Source of the DNA: Nocardia arthritidis NBRC 100137
Lineage (GTDB): Bacteria > Actinomycetota > Actinomycetes > Mycobacteriales > Mycobacteriaceae
NCBI RefSeq assembly: GCF_001612765.1
Contig: NZ_BDBB01000016.1
Span: 62,001 to 126,000 of the forward strand
DNA length: 64,000 nucleotides
Reading direction: 5' to 3'
Shown here in pieces: positions 29,109 to 38,794 of the stretch. Under the pieces are notes generated by a model. It was not told the origin of the DNA, ran no database searches, and saw only the letters and a list, made by a program, of their open reading frames with translations. A program made the position numbers and the translations under genes. Each line of letters starts with the position of its first letter. Position 1 is the first letter of the stretch.

Positions 29109-29960
29109 TCACGGCAGTAAGCCGTGGCGGCGGGCCGCTACGACCGCCTCGTGCCGGGAGTGGGCGTCGAGTTTGACCATCGCGTTGCGCAGATAACTCT
29201 TCACGGTTTCCGGGCCGATCGAAAGCCGTTGCGCAACTTCCTGATTGGTACAGCCCAGGGCGATCTGGGAGAGCACGTCGAGTTCGCGGCGGGACAGTGG
29301 GGGACTGTCGGGGTGCGGCTCGCCGGTCAGGACCCGGGTGAGTCGTTCGCACACCGCGTGCAGGCGTCCGCGCAGCCGGTCGTCCTCGGCCGAGCGCGCC
29401 ATACCGCGCAGTTCGGCGTGGATGTCGCGCAGTTCCTCGGTGATGGCCGGTGCCGCCGCGGCCGACGGCGCGGCCACCTCCAGCATGCGCAGCCGACGGT
29501 CGACCTCGTCGCGCACCGCGATCTCGGTGGCCAGGCGGCGACCGGCTTGGACGACGAGATCCGCGGTGCGGTCGCCCAGCGTGCTCGCGCCACGGGTCGC
29601 GGCATAGAGCACCGCGCGGGGGTGCCGGTCCACCACCACGGGCACGGCGAGCACGGAGCGGATGCCTTCGCCGGAGACCGGCCCGTCGTAGTCGTGGGTA
29701 ATCGAGGAGGCGCGGCGATAGTCGGTGACCGCGGCGGGCCGTCCGGAATCCATCACCCGGCCGCCCAACCCCGAAGTCCGCACGACGGCCAGGCCGCGCA
29801 GGCCGTTGGTCAGCGTGCCGACGAATTCCGACAGCAGCAGCGCGTCGCCGTGCACTTCGCCGCCGAACGCGACCGGCACGCCCGCAGCGCTCGCCACCCA
29901 GCGGATCTCGGCACGCAGCGCATCGCTGTCGCGCGGACGCAGCAGAGCGGTGTGGGTCAC
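29109..29960 (-). CDS. GAF-LuxR transcriptional regulator
   Basis: A 283-residue regulator. An N-terminal GAF-like sensor domain (about 15-165; GIRSVLAVPVVVDRHPRAVLYAATR is typical) is followed by a helical linker and a C-terminal LuxR/GerE helix-turn-helix (about 215-275) with LSRRELDVLSQIALGCTNQEVAQRLSIGPETVKSYL. The GTG at 29960 is chosen because AAAGGGG lies 8 bases upstream; a GTG nine bases earlier has no well-placed site. It is divergent from two acyl-CoA ligase genes with a perfect palindrome between, so it most likely regulates them and itself. Confidence 0.9.
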   Translation of the reverse strand: MTHTALLRPRDSDALRAEIRWVASAAGVPVAFGGEVHGDALLLSEFVGTLTNGLRGLAVVRTSGLGGRVMDSGRPAAVTDYRRASSITHDYDGPVSGEGIRSVLAVPVVVDRHPRAVLYAATRGASTLGDRTADLVVQAGRRLATEIAVRDEVDRRLRMLEVAAPSAAAAPAITEELRDIHAELRGMARSAEDDRLRGRLHAVCERLTRVLTGEPHPDSPPLSRRELDVLSQIALGCTNQEVAQRLSIGPETVKSYLRNAMVKLDAHSRHEAVVAARRHGLLP

Positions 29961-29994
29961 GAGACTCACCCCTTTTCGGGGGTAGTGGGCAGCG

Positions 29995-30011
29995 GGATGT
30001 GACCCACATCC
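29995..30011. promoter_or_regulatory. 17-bp palindrome between the LuxR regulator and ligase genes
   Basis: GGATGTG-ACC-CACATCC is a perfect inverted repeat in the 99-base divergent space. Its size and position fit a dimeric LuxR-type operator controlling both directions. Confidence 0.7.
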
Positions 30012-30059
30012 TATTGCACACCCGGGTTGCGCTGGATCACAGAACGAGGAGAACCGAAT

Positions 30060-31694
30060 ATGGGCACCGACCTGAATCAGCGGGTGCGCGAACTGCTGGA
30101 CTGTTACGACCGCGCCGACGCGTCGGCGGCGGACCTGCTGTGCGATCGGCACCCGGCCGACGGGGTCGCCTTCACGATCGTCGAAGCCGACCTGTCCTCG
30201 ATCGACCTCACCTACGGCGAACTGCGCGAACGCTCCGCCCGCTTCGCCTCCGCGCTGGCCGAAGTGGGCGTCGAACCCGGTCACCGGGTGGCCACGCTGA
30301 TGGCGAAGTCGGCGGACCTCGTGGTCGCACTGCTCGGCATCTGGCGCCGCGGCGCGGTGCACGTTCCGCTGTTCACCGCCTTCGCGCCGCCCGCCATCGC
30401 CCTGCGGGTGACCGCCGCCCGTGCCACGGTCGTCATCGCCGATGCCGACCAGGCGCCGAAACTGGCGGCCGGACCGGATCTGCCCGCGATCCCGCCCTGG
30501 CGGCTGATCGTCGCGGGAGGGGAGGTTCCCGAGGGGGCCCTGTCGATGGGCGAACTGCTCGAGACTCATTCGGCGACCCACCCCGACGCCCGCCCTGTCG
30601 CGGTCGGTGGCGACGGCCTGCTGGTCCAGCTGTTCACCAGCGGCACAACCGGCACACCCAAGGGCGTCCCGATCCCGCTGCGCGCACTCGCCTCCTTCCA
30701 CGCGTATCAGGAATTCGCGCTGGACGTCCGGCCCGACGACGTCTTCTGGAATGCCGCCGATCCGGGCTGGGCCTATGGCCTCTACTACGCCATCCTCGGC
30801 CCGCTGGCCACCGGCATCCGCAGCATCCTGCTGCACGCGGGTTTCTCCGCCCCGCTCACCTGGCAGGTGCTGGAAACCTTCGGCGTCACCAACTTCGCGG
30901 CCGCCCCGACCGTCTATCGCGCGCTGCGCGCCGACAGCGCCACGCCTCCGGTGCACTCCCGGTTGCGCCGCGCGTCGTCGGCGGGAGAGCCGCTCACACC
31001 CGAGGTCGTCGCCTGGTCGGTGGAGCATCTGGGTGTCGCGGTGCGCGATCACTACGGCCAGACCGAGCACGGGATGGTCATCTGCAACGCCTGGCACGAA
31101 GACCTCGACGCCGAGACTCCCGCGGGATCGATGGGCCGCTCGTTGCCCGGATGGACCTGCGCCGTGCTCGCCGACGACGCCGACACCCTCGCGCCCGCAG
31201 GTGAACTGGGCCGCGTCGCGATCGACACCGAACACAGCCCGCTGCTGTGGTTCCTCGGCTACCTCGACGCCCCGGAACGCACCGCGCAGCGCTACACCGC
31301 CGACGGCCGCTGGTACCTGACCGGCGACGCGGGCTCGCAGGACGCCGGCGGCTTCTTCCGTTTCTCGGCCCGCGACGACGACGTGATCATCATGGCGGGC
31401 TACCGCATCGGCCCGTTCGAGGTGGAGAGCGTGCTGGTGCTGCACGAGCAGGTCGCGGAAGCGGCCGTGGTCGGCATGCCGGACGAACTGCGCGGCGAAG
31501 TGCTCGAGGCGTTCGTCGTCCTGCGCGAGGGCGCCGCGGGCGGCCCGGAGCTGGAGACCGAATTGCAGAGCCTGGTGAAGAAGAAGTTCGCCGCGCACGC
31601 CTACCCGCGCACGGTCCATTTCGTGCCGAGCCTGCCGAAGACACCCAGTGGCAAGGTGCAGCGATTCGTGCTGCGGCAGGGGGGTGCGCGGTGA
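30060..31694 (+). CDS. AMP-dependent acyl-CoA synthetase (acetyl/medium-chain type)
   Basis: A 544-residue ANL-superfamily ligase that forms acyl-AMP and then acyl-CoA. P-loop [14 protein letters not shown] lies near residue 199, A5 motif [10 protein letters not shown] near 332, [10 protein letters not shown] near 419, hinge [13 protein letters not shown], and the catalytic lysine motif [14 protein letters not shown] at the C-terminus. [17 protein letters not shown] resembles short- and medium-chain synthetases. The ATG has ACGAGGAGAA upstream. The next ligase overlaps its stop in a GTGA arrangement, so both are made together, probably under the divergent LuxR regulator. Confidence 0.92.
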   Translation: MGTDLNQRVRELLDCYDRADASAADLLCDRHPADGVAFTIVEADLSSIDLTYGELRERSARFASALAEVGVEPGHRVATLMAKSADLVVALLGIWRRGAVHVPLFTAFAPPAIALRVTAARATVVIADADQAPKLAAGPDLPAIPPWRLIVAGGEVPEGALSMGELLETHSATHPDARPVAVGGDGLLVQLFTSGTTGTPKGVPIPLRALASFHAYQEFALDVRPDDVFWNAADPGWAYGLYYAILGPLATGIRSILLHAGFSAPLTWQVLETFGVTNFAAAPTVYRALRADSATPPVHSRLRRASSAGEPLTPEVVAWSVEHLGVAVRDHYGQTEHGMVICNAWHEDLDAETPAGSMGRSLPGWTCAVLADDADTLAPAGELGRVAIDTEHSPLLWFLGYLDAPERTAQRYTADGRWYLTGDAGSQDAGGFFRFSARDDDVIIMAGYRIGPFEVESVLVLHEQVAEAAVVGMPDELRGEVLEAFVVLREGAAGGPELETELQSLVKKKFAAHAYPRTVHFVPSLPKTPSGKVQRFVLRQGGAR

Positions 31695-33349
31695 CGCAGG
31701 CGCCCCTGCCCAGTTACGCCTCCGGCGTCTCGGACGTCCCGTTGCTCGGTGACACCATCGGCGGCAATCTCGATCGCACGGTGGCGGCGTTCGCCGACCG
31801 GGAAGCGCTGGTGGACCGGCCGACCGGGCGGCGCTGGACCTACCGTGCGCTCGGCACCGCGGTCGACGCCCTCGCGTGCGGTCTGGCGGGCCGCGGCATC
31901 GGCAAGGGCGACCGGGTCGGCATCTGGGCGCCGAACTGCGCGGAATGGTTCGTCGTGCAGTACGCCACGGCGAAGATCGGCGCGATCCTGGTCAACATCA
32001 ATCCGGCGTATCGCACCAGCGAACTGGACTACGTACTGCGCCAGGCCGGCGTGCGGATGCTCGTCGCGGCAGAGCGATTCAAGTCCTCGGATTACGTCGC
32101 GATGATCGAGCAGGTGCGGCCGAACTGCCCCGAGCTGGCGCAGGTGCTCGTCCTCGGCACACCCGAGTGGGACGCGCTGGCCCGCACCGAGATCGATGCC
32201 GATCGGCTCGCCACGCTCGGCGCGATGCTGTCGGCCGATGACCCGATCAACATCCAGTACACCTCGGGCACCACGGGTTTCCCCAAGGGCGCCACCCTCA
32301 GCCACCACAACATCCTGAACAACGGCTATTTCGTCGGCGAGCTGTGCGGATACACCGAACACGACCGCATCTGCGTCCCGACTCCCTTCTACCACTGTTT
32401 CGGGATGGTCATGGGCAATCTCGCGAGCACGAGCCACGGTGCGGCCGTCGTGATCCCGGCGCCGTCGTTCGATCCGAAGGCGACATTGGCCGCGGTCGAG
32501 GCGGAGCGCTGCACCTCGCTCTACGGCGTGCCGACGATGTTCATCGACATGCTCGCCGAACTGGATTCGGCCACCGTGGAGCTGTCCACGCTGCGCACCG
32601 GGATCATGGCGGGCTCACCGTGCCCGGTCGAGGTGATGAAGCGGGTGATCGACCGGATGGGCATGCGCGAGGTGTGCATCTGCTACGGCATGACGGAAAC
32701 GTCCCCGGTCTCCACCCAGACCCGGCGCGACGACGGCATCGACCGGCGCACCGCCACGGTGGGCCGGGTCGGGCCGCATCTGGAGGTGAAGATCGTCGAT
32801 CCCGCAACGGGTCTCACGGTGCCGCGCGGCGAACCCGGCGAACTGTGCACCCGCGGTTACTCGGTGATGCTCGGGTACTGGAACGATCCGGTCAAGACCG
32901 CGGAGGCCATCGATGCCGCCCGATGGATGCACACCGGCGATATCGGCGTGATGGACGACGAGGGTTATCTGGCCGTCACCGGCCGGATCAAGGACATGGT
33001 CATCCGCGGCGGCGAGAACGTCTACCCGCGTGAGATCGAGGAGTTCCTCTACACCCATCCCGACATCCTGGACGCGCAGGTGATCGGCGTGCCGGATCCG
33101 AAGTACGGCGAGGAGCTGATGGCCTGGGTCCGGATGCGCGAGGGCGCACCGCCGTTGGACGCCGCGGCCGTGCGCGAGTTCGCCACCGGCAAGCTGGCGC
33201 ACTTCAAGATTCCCCGCTACGTGCATGTGGTCGAGGAATTCCCGATGACGGTCACCGGCAAGGTCCGCAAGGCCGAAATGCGGGAAATAGCCCGAGCGAT
33301 CCTCGCGTCGTCGAAGGACACCTCGTCGAATTCGACCAGCGACTCTTGA
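31691..33349 (+). CDS. Fatty-acyl-CoA synthetase, FadD35-like
   Basis: A 552-residue ANL-superfamily ligase. Motifs in order: [16 protein letters not shown] near residue 196, [52 protein letters not shown] and [14 protein letters not shown] with the catalytic Lys. The pattern and length match fatty-acyl-CoA synthases of the mycobacterial FadD35 group. The GTG overlaps the upstream ligase stop by 4 bases. Two coupled ligases of different type suggest activation of two related acids, or of one acid and its product. The substrate is not deducible. Confidence 0.92.
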   Translation: MTQAPLPSYASGVSDVPLLGDTIGGNLDRTVAAFADREALVDRPTGRRWTYRALGTAVDALACGLAGRGIGKGDRVGIWAPNCAEWFVVQYATAKIGAILVNINPAYRTSELDYVLRQAGVRMLVAAERFKSSDYVAMIEQVRPNCPELAQVLVLGTPEWDALARTEIDADRLATLGAMLSADDPINIQYTSGTTGFPKGATLSHHNILNNGYFVGELCGYTEHDRICVPTPFYHCFGMVMGNLASTSHGAAVVIPAPSFDPKATLAAVEAERCTSLYGVPTMFIDMLAELDSATVELSTLRTGIMAGSPCPVEVMKRVIDRMGMREVCICYGMTETSPVSTQTRRDDGIDRRTATVGRVGPHLEVKIVDPATGLTVPRGEPGELCTRGYSVMLGYWNDPVKTAEAIDAARWMHTGDIGVMDDEGYLAVTGRIKDMVIRGGENVYPREIEEFLYTHPDILDAQVIGVPDPKYGEELMAWVRMREGAPPLDAAAVREFATGKLAHFKIPRYVHVVEEFPMTVTGKVRKAEMREIARAILASSKDTSSNSTSDS

Positions 33350-33472
33350 CTTCCGGAGAACATGGGTAGGTACCCAGTCGGCACGGAAATCGGCCCGCCG
33401 CGCCACCGCCGGCCCGCGGCGGTACGGCCGGGCACCCGCGACCGGCAAAGACGCGCAGAGGCGAGGGAGCGG

Positions 33473-33478
33473 TAGTGT
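33473..33478 (+). promoter_or_regulatory. -10-like TAGTGT before tex
   Basis: TAGTGT is followed by 7 bases and the GTG start at 33486 with no ribosome site, consistent with a leaderless tex mRNA. Confidence 0.5.
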
Positions 33479-33485
33479 CTCCGAC

Positions 33486-35903
33486 GTGACGACAGCGCCC
33501 GAGACTGCCAGTGCAGAGTCCACACCCGCCGTGCCACGCTCCGACATCGCGGGCCCAGCCAGCGTGAACCGTCGCATCGCCGAGGAACTCGCGGTGCGCG
33601 AGACCCAGGTGCGCGCCGCCGTCGAGCTGCTCGACGCGGGCTCGACGGTGCCGTTCATCGCCCGGTACCGCAAGGAGGTCACCGGCGGGTTGGACGACGC
33701 GCAGCTGCGCATGCTCGACGAACGTCTGCATTACCTGCGCGAACTCGACGAGCGCCGGGCCGCGATCCTCGAATCGATCCGCGGCCAGGGCAAACTCGAC
33801 GACGCCCTGCACCGGCAGATCCTGCTCGCCGAGACCAAGGCCCGGCTCGAGGACATCTACCTGCCGTACAAGCCGAAGCGGCGCACCAAGGCGCAGATCG
33901 CGCGCGAGGCCGGGCACGAACCGGTGGCCGACGCCCTGATCGAGGATCCGAACACCGATCCGGCGCAGTACACCGCCGAGCAGCTCGACGGCGCGCGCGC
34001 CATCCTGGTGGAACGCTTCGCCGAGGACGCCGACCTGGTCGGCGAGCTGCGCGAATTGATGTGGAACCGCGGGCAGGTCACCTCGACCGTACGCGCGGGC
34101 AAGGAGGAGGCGGGCGCGAAGTTCGCCGACTACTTCGAGTTCAGCGAGCCGTTCGACAAGCTGCCCTCCCACCGCATCCTCGCGCTGCTGCGCGGGGAGA
34201 AGGAGGAGGTGCTCACACTGCACCTCGAGCCCGACACCGAGGAGCCGCAGCCCGGCGAGCGCACCATCTACGAGGGCCGCATCGCTGCCCGCTTCGGCAT
34301 CGCCGACCGCGGCCGCCGCGCCGACTCCTGGCTGCTGGACACCGTGCGCTGGGCGTGGCGTACCAAGCTGCAGGTCAGCCTCGGTATCGACACCAGGATG
34401 CGGCTGCGGCAGGCGGCGGAGAAGGACGCGGTCGACGTGTTCGCCGCGAATCTGCGCGATCTGCTGCTCGCCGCCCCCGCGGGCACCCGCACGACCATGG
34501 GGCTGGATCCCGGCTACCGCACCGGAGTGAAGGTCGCGGTGGTCGACGCCACCGGCAAGGTGGTCGCCACCGAGGTGATCTACCCGCACAAACCGCAAGG
34601 CCAGACCGAGAAGTCGCTGGCGGTGCTGGGCGCGCTGGTCGCCCGCTTCGGCGTGGAACTCATCGCCATCGGCAACGGCACCGCCTCGCGCGAGACCGAT
34701 GCCCTCGCCGCCGAGCTGATCTCGCGCATCCCGGAGAACAAGCCCACCAAGATCGTGGTCTCCGAGGCGGGCGCCTCGGTGTACTCCGCCTCCGCCTACG
34801 CCTCGCAGGAACTCCCCGACCTGGACGTCTCGCTGCGCGGGGCGGTGTCGATCGCGCGGCGGCTGCAGGACCCGCTGGCCGAGCTGGTGAAGATCGATCC
34901 GAAGTCCATCGGTGTCGGTCAGTACCAGCACGACGTGTCCGAATCGCTGTTGGCCCGCTCGCTGGGCGCGGTGGTCGAGGACGCGGTGAACGCGGTCGGC
35001 GTCGACGTGAACACGGCCTCGGTGCCGCTGCTGTCGCGGGTGTCCGGCATCGCCGGTTCCGTGGCGGAAAGCATTGTGGCGCATCGGGACCAGAACGGCC
35101 CGTTCCGCAGCAGGACCGCGCTGCTCGACGTCCCGCGCCTGGGGCCGAAGGCGTTCGAGCAGTGTGCGGGCTTCCTGCGCATCCGCGGCGGCGACGATCC
35201 GCTGGACACCTCCGCGGTGCACCCTGAGGCGTATCCGGTGGTGCGGCGCATCCTGGCATCGACCGGTCGCCCCATCGCGGAGGTCATCGGCAACACCACG
35301 GTGCTGCGCTCGCTGCGCGCCGGTGAGTTCACCGACGAGCGCTTCGGTGTCCCCACGGTCACCGACATCATCGCCGAGCTGGAGAAGCCGGGCCGCGACC
35401 CGCGTCCGGAATTCAAGACCGCCGAGTTCGCCGCGGGCGTGGAGAAGGTCGCCGACCTGAAACCGGGCATGGTGCTCGAGGGCGTGGTGACGAATGTGGC
35501 CGCGTTCGGCGCGTTCGTCGACGTGGGCGTGCACCAGGACGGCCTCGTGCACGTCTCGGCCATGTCGCACAACTTCGTCAAGGACCCGCGCGAAGTGGTC
35601 AAGTCCGGCGACGTGGTCAAGGTGAAGGTGCTCGAGGTGGACGTGGCGCGTCAGCGCATCGGGCTGTCCCTGCGCTTGGACGACGAGCCCGGCACACCCG
35701 CCAAAGGCGGCGACAACCGGCAGCGCGGCCAGGGCGGCCGACCCGCGGGCGGGGAGCAGCGGCAGCGGCAGAATGGCCAGAACAAGCAGCAGGGCCAGAA
35801 CCGCAATCAAGGTCAGGGGCGCGGCGGCAACCAGCGCCGCAACGCCCCCGCGCCGAGCGGTTCGATGGCGGACGCGCTGCGCAGGGCGGGTTTCGGCCAG
35901 TAG
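33486..35903 (+). CDS. tex: Tex-family RNA-binding transcription accessory protein
   Basis: An 805-residue Tex protein. Domain order is the Tex N-terminal helical region (about 20-200), a YqgF/RuvX-like nuclease fold (GLDPGYRTGVKVAVVD near 340), helix-hairpin-helix segments (about 500-620) and a C-terminal S1 RNA-binding domain (MVLEGVVTNVAAFGAFVDVG near 662). The last 70 residues are a Gln/Asn/Gly/Arg-rich low-complexity tail that is likely disordered. Tex binds RNA and affects transcription and toxin expression in other bacteria. The start is a GTG 7 bases after a -10-like hexamer. Confidence 0.95.
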   Translation: MTTAPETASAESTPAVPRSDIAGPASVNRRIAEELAVRETQVRAAVELLDAGSTVPFIARYRKEVTGGLDDAQLRMLDERLHYLRELDERRAAILESIRGQGKLDDALHRQILLAETKARLEDIYLPYKPKRRTKAQIAREAGHEPVADALIEDPNTDPAQYTAEQLDGARAILVERFAEDADLVGELRELMWNRGQVTSTVRAGKEEAGAKFADYFEFSEPFDKLPSHRILALLRGEKEEVLTLHLEPDTEEPQPGERTIYEGRIAARFGIADRGRRADSWLLDTVRWAWRTKLQVSLGIDTRMRLRQAAEKDAVDVFAANLRDLLLAAPAGTRTTMGLDPGYRTGVKVAVVDATGKVVATEVIYPHKPQGQTEKSLAVLGALVARFGVELIAIGNGTASRETDALAAELISRIPENKPTKIVVSEAGASVYSASAYASQELPDLDVSLRGAVSIARRLQDPLAELVKIDPKSIGVGQYQHDVSESLLARSLGAVVEDAVNAVGVDVNTASVPLLSRVSGIAGSVAESIVAHRDQNGPFRSRTALLDVPRLGPKAFEQCAGFLRIRGGDDPLDTSAVHPEAYPVVRRILASTGRPIAEVIGNTTVLRSLRAGEFTDERFGVPTVTDIIAELEKPGRDPRPEFKTAEFAAGVEKVADLKPGMVLEGVVTNVAAFGAFVDVGVHQDGLVHVSAMSHNFVKDPREVVKSGDVVKVKVLEVDVARQRIGLSLRLDDEPGTPAKGGDNRQRGQGGRPAGGEQRQRQNGQNKQQGQNRNQGQGRGGNQRRNAPAPSGSMADALRRAGFGQ

Positions 35904-35930
35904 TCCGACGCGCGGGAGGGAGTAACGGCC

Positions 35931-36851
35931 ATGCGACGGTGGCTCGACGAGGACGTGATCGCCCAAGGGCGGCTGCCGTTGCTGTGCTTCCTGCTCGGAT
36001 TCATCGTCGGATTCCTGGTCATCCGCGTCAGCGTTCGGCTGATCCGCGCGCGCGTGCGCTGGTGGCCGGGCAATCTGCGGGCCGGTGACACGCACATCCA
36101 CCACATGGTGTTCGGCGTGATCCTGGTGCTTTCCTCCGGCGTCGGCATGGTCGCCCAATACCAGAGCGCCGGCATGACCACCGCGGGCATCCTCGCCGCG
36201 CTCTTCGGTGTGGGCGCCGCGCTGGTCCTCGACGAATTCGCGCTGATCTTCTATCTGCGCGACGTGTACTGGGAGAAACAGGGACGCACGTCGGTGGACG
36301 CGGTGTTCGTCGCACTCGCCGTGACCGGATTGCTGCTGCTGGGCTTCCACCCGCTGTGGATGCTGGACATCAACGACTTCCGGCGCGACCCGAGCGTCGA
36401 AGTCCGCGCTTTCGTCGTCGTGTTCGCGGTGGTCAACCTCGCCCTCGCCGCGATCGTGATCGCCAAAGGGAAGATCTGGACCGGCCTGTTCGGCATGTTC
36501 TTCCTGCCGCTGCTGTTCGTCGGTGCGCTGCGACTGAGCCGCCCCGGCGCGCCCTGGGCGCGCTGGCGTTACGCCGACCGCAGACGCATGATGTACCGGG
36601 CCATCGTCCGGGAACGGCGCTATCGCCGTCCGGTCATCCGCGCCAAGATCTTCGTGCAGGATCTGGTCGCGGGGAAACCGGACGTCGAGCACGTCCGCAC
36701 GGCGGCGGAAGCGGAACTCACTCGGACGGTCGTCCCGGCTCCGCCCGCCCCGCACCGGCACCATTCGCTGTGGCATTCCGACCATGGTTCGCTGCATACG
36801 CCCAGCTCGCCGTCCGCCCAGGACGCGATCTCCGGCGAACAGAACCACTGA
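35931..36851 (+). CDS. Multispanning membrane protein of unknown function
   Basis: 306 residues, not recognised. About six hydrophobic helices occupy residues 17-200, then a basic cytosolic region (RRMMYRAIVRERRYRRPVIRAK) and a His/Pro/Ser-rich tail. Two polar motifs sit in or next to the membrane: GDTHIHHMVFGVIL near residue 54 and LVLDEFALIFYLRDVYW near 103. A His cluster with a following Asp-Glu pair could bind a metal or serve catalysis, but this is inference. The ATG follows GCGGGAGGGAGTAA. It lies 27 bases after tex and could share its transcript. Confidence 0.82.
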   Translation: MRRWLDEDVIAQGRLPLLCFLLGFIVGFLVIRVSVRLIRARVRWWPGNLRAGDTHIHHMVFGVILVLSSGVGMVAQYQSAGMTTAGILAALFGVGAALVLDEFALIFYLRDVYWEKQGRTSVDAVFVALAVTGLLLLGFHPLWMLDINDFRRDPSVEVRAFVVVFAVVNLALAAIVIAKGKIWTGLFGMFFLPLLFVGALRLSRPGAPWARWRYADRRRMMYRAIVRERRYRRPVIRAKIFVQDLVAGKPDVEHVRTAAEAELTRTVVPAPPAPHRHHSLWHSDHGSLHTPSSPSAQDAISGEQNH

Positions 36852-36990
36852 GCGCGGCAGCTGCCGAGGTGACCTGCCGCGTCACTTCGGTGCACGAGGG
36901 TCTGCGATCTCCTCCGGCTTTCCGCACCGCCGTCTCCCGCGGAGGCGGGCTGATTTCGGATGCCGCCATTCCAGAGACCGAGGCTATGCG

Positions 36991-37002
36991 TATACGTATA
37001 CT
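36991..37002 (+). promoter_or_regulatory. Palindromic -10 region of a leaderless small gene
   Basis: TATACGTATA (36991-37000) is a perfect palindrome whose right half supplies the -10 TATACT (36997-37002). The expected transcription start, 7 bases on, coincides with the GTG at 37009. Confidence 0.6.
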
Positions 37003-37008
37003 GTGAGG

Positions 37009-37302
37009 GTGTTGGATCCCTTCAGTCTCGCGGTCGGCGCCGGCTTGGTCGGTGTCGGCTGGGCATGTGGCAGGTTCGGGCATCGGCGGCGAGACCGGCC
37101 AGTAGGAAGACTTCCCGCGCGCTGCGGTTGCGGTCACGACCTGGCGCTGCACGACCGCGCCACCGGCACTTGTCACGCCGAGATCTCCCGTAAGGGCACG
37201 CACGGCCTGCGGGAATGGGTGGGTTGCCAGTGCCGCCGCTATACCGGCCCGACCCCGCTGGAGGAAGTGTTCGCGTCGCCGATCCTCCCGCCGGAGTCCT
37301 GA
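37009..37302 (+). CDS. Small membrane-anchored cysteine protein
   Basis: 97 residues, not recognised as a named family. An N-terminal hydrophobic stretch (FSLAVGAGLVGVGWACG) is followed by a zinc-knuckle-like arrangement: CGCGHDLALHDRATGTC and later GCQCRRYTGP. The repeated CxC pairs and His residues look like a small metal-binding domain. The GTG at 37009 lies 6 bases after a good -10; a GTG at 37003 is in the same frame but would be too close to the -10. Function unknown. Confidence 0.72.
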   Translation: MLDPFSLAVGAGLVGVGWACGRFGHRRRDRPVGRLPARCGCGHDLALHDRATGTCHAEISRKGTHGLREWVGCQCRRYTGPTPLEEVFASPILPPES

Positions 37303-37415
37303 ACGGACAGGAGACGACGCACGGCCGGTCGCCGCGCTGAGTTCACGACCTCCCCGCTGTCTCGCACCCGTGCGAGCCGTAGCGTAGGAGGGGCCCCCGC
37401 GCTGTCACCCCGGGC

Positions 37416-37450
37416 CGATTTCTTCTGCGGCGTGCCGATCTGGCACAATG
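37416..37450 (+). promoter_or_regulatory. rplS promoter, same module as rpsP
   Basis: CGATTTC (37416-37422), 16 bases, TCTGGCACAATG (37439-37450). This is identical in both blocks and spacing to the rpsP promoter. It predicts a leader of about 115 bases before the rplS start. Confidence 0.72.
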
Positions 37451-37567
37451 CTCAGGTTGCCCTGGGTGGTTGTCGACCCGGCGCACCCCCTGAATCGGAG
37501 CATGAACCGGCCGAGCACCTCGAGTGCCGCCAGGGTCCTCTGTTCGCGCGAAACCATAAGGATGGAA

Positions 37568-37909
37568 ATGAACACCCTTGACTTCGTCGACGAAAAGTCG
37601 CTGCGTAGCGACGTCCCCGAGTTCCGCCCGGGCGACACGCTGAACGTGCACGTGAAGGTCATCGAAGGCTCGAAGGAGCGCATCCAGGTCTTCAAGGGCG
37701 TCGTGATCCGCCGCCAGGGTGGTGGCATCCGCGAGACCTTCACGGTTCGCAAGGTGTCGTTCGGTGTCGGCGTGGAGCGCACCTTCCCGGTGCACAGCCC
37801 GAACATCGACCACATCGATGTCGTGACCCGCGGTGATGTTCGCCGCGCCAAGCTGTACTACCTGCGCGAGCTGCGCGGCAAGGCCGCCAAGATCAAGGAA
37901 AAGCGCTGA
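37568..37909 (+). CDS. rplS: 50S ribosomal protein L19
   Basis: L19 sits at the 30S-50S interface. The ATG at 37568 gives 113 residues, the usual length, beginning [19 protein letters not shown] and containing [16 protein letters not shown] and [25 protein letters not shown] lies 5 bases upstream; an ATG six bases earlier is in frame. The roughly 115-base leader could carry autoregulation, but I see no clear structure in it. A hairpin separates it from lepB. Confidence 0.98.
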   Translation: MNTLDFVDEKSLRSDVPEFRPGDTLNVHVKVIEGSKERIQVFKGVVIRRQGGGIRETFTVRKVSFGVGVERTFPVHSPNIDHIDVVTRGDVRRAKLYYLRELRGKAAKIKEKR

Positions 37910-37938
37910 GCTAGCTTTCGGCACAGCAGATCTTCCTC

Positions 37939-37973
37939 AGCCCGGCATCGGACCTCGGTTTCGCTGCCGGGCT
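37939..37973 (+). terminator. Hairpin after rplS
   Basis: 9-bp perfect arms AGCCCGGCA (37939-37947) and TGCCGGGCT (37965-37973) lie 30 bases after the rplS stop. The right arm touches the -10-like element of lepB. Confidence 0.6.
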
Positions 37974-37978
37974 AATCT
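37973..37978 (+). promoter_or_regulatory. -10-like TAATCT before lepB
   Basis: TAATCT is followed by 7 bases and the GTG at 37986, with no ribosome site. A leaderless lepB mRNA is likely. Confidence 0.5.
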
Positions 37979-37985
37979 GTTCGGC

Positions 37986-38768
37986 GTGGCAGACGAAAGT
38001 GGGTCGGTGTCGGTGTCCGAATCGGGCGACGAGAATTCGCGGGTAGGTCGCGCCAAGCGGCGACCGAAGAAGAAGCAGCGGCCGTTCTGGCAGGAATTGC
38101 CGATCCTCATCGTGATCGCCGCGGTGATCGCCGCATTGATGGTCACGTTCGTCGGTCGGCCGTACGTGATTCCGTCGGAGTCGATGGAAACCACGCTGCA
38201 CGGCTGCGCCGGTTGCACCGGTGACCGCATCTATGTGCAGAAGTTGAGCTACTACTGGGGTGATCCGCAGCCGGGTGACGTGGTCGTGTTCGTCGGCCCG
38301 CCCTCGTGGAACACCACCTACAAGTCGATCCGCTCGGACAACGCCGCCGTCCGTGGCGTGCAGAACTTCTTCTCGTTCTTCGGCCTGGTGCCGCCGGACG
38401 AGAACGATCTGGTGAAGCGCGTGATCGCCGTCGGCGGCCAGACCGTGCAGTGCTGCGACGCGCAGGGCCGGGTCATGGTGGACGGCAAGCCCCTGGACGA
38501 GCCGTATGCCCGCTACCTCGCCCCGTACGTGCCGGGCCAGCCCTACGGCCCGGGGGGCGGACGCGAGTTCAAGCCCGTGAAAGTGCCCGAGGGGCATCTG
38601 TGGGTGATGGGCGACAACCGCAACCAGTCCGCCGACTCCCGCGCCCATATCACCGACGAACTGCAGGGCACCATCCCCGTGGAGAACGTCCGCGGTAAGG
38701 CGGTGTTCAAGATCTGGCCGCCCGGCCGGATCGGACCGGTGCGTGCGGAGAATCCGCAGGAGAACTGA
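37986..38768 (+). CDS. lepB: LepB, signal peptidase I
   Basis: Type I signal peptidase that cleaves exported preproteins on the outer face of the membrane. In the 260 residues a basic cytosolic segment (KRRPKKKQR) precedes one membrane helix (about 38-57). The catalytic Ser66 is in [11 protein letters not shown] and the general-base Lys144 is in [13 protein letters not shown]; the later box [13 protein letters not shown] is present. Two Cys pairs, CAGC and QCC, are in the periplasmic domain. The GTG at 37986 is chosen because a -10-like hexamer lies 7 bases upstream and the longer frame overlaps rplS. Confidence 0.96.
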   Translation: MADESGSVSVSESGDENSRVGRAKRRPKKKQRPFWQELPILIVIAAVIAALMVTFVGRPYVIPSESMETTLHGCAGCTGDRIYVQKLSYYWGDPQPGDVVVFVGPPSWNTTYKSIRSDNAAVRGVQNFFSFFGLVPPDENDLVKRVIAVGGQTVQCCDAQGRVMVDGKPLDEPYARYLAPYVPGQPYGPGGGREFKPVKVPEGHLWVMGDNRNQSADSRAHITDELQGTIPVENVRGKAVFKIWPPGRIGPVRAENPQEN

Positions 38769-38782
38769 CCGCTCGGACGCAG

Positions 38783-38788
38783 GATAAT
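38783..38788 (+). promoter_or_regulatory. -10 GATAAT for leaderless rnhB
   Basis: GATAAT ends 6 bases before the GTG at 38795 and no ribosome site is present, so transcription should begin on the start codon. Confidence 0.6.
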
Positions 38789-38794
38789 TGGACG

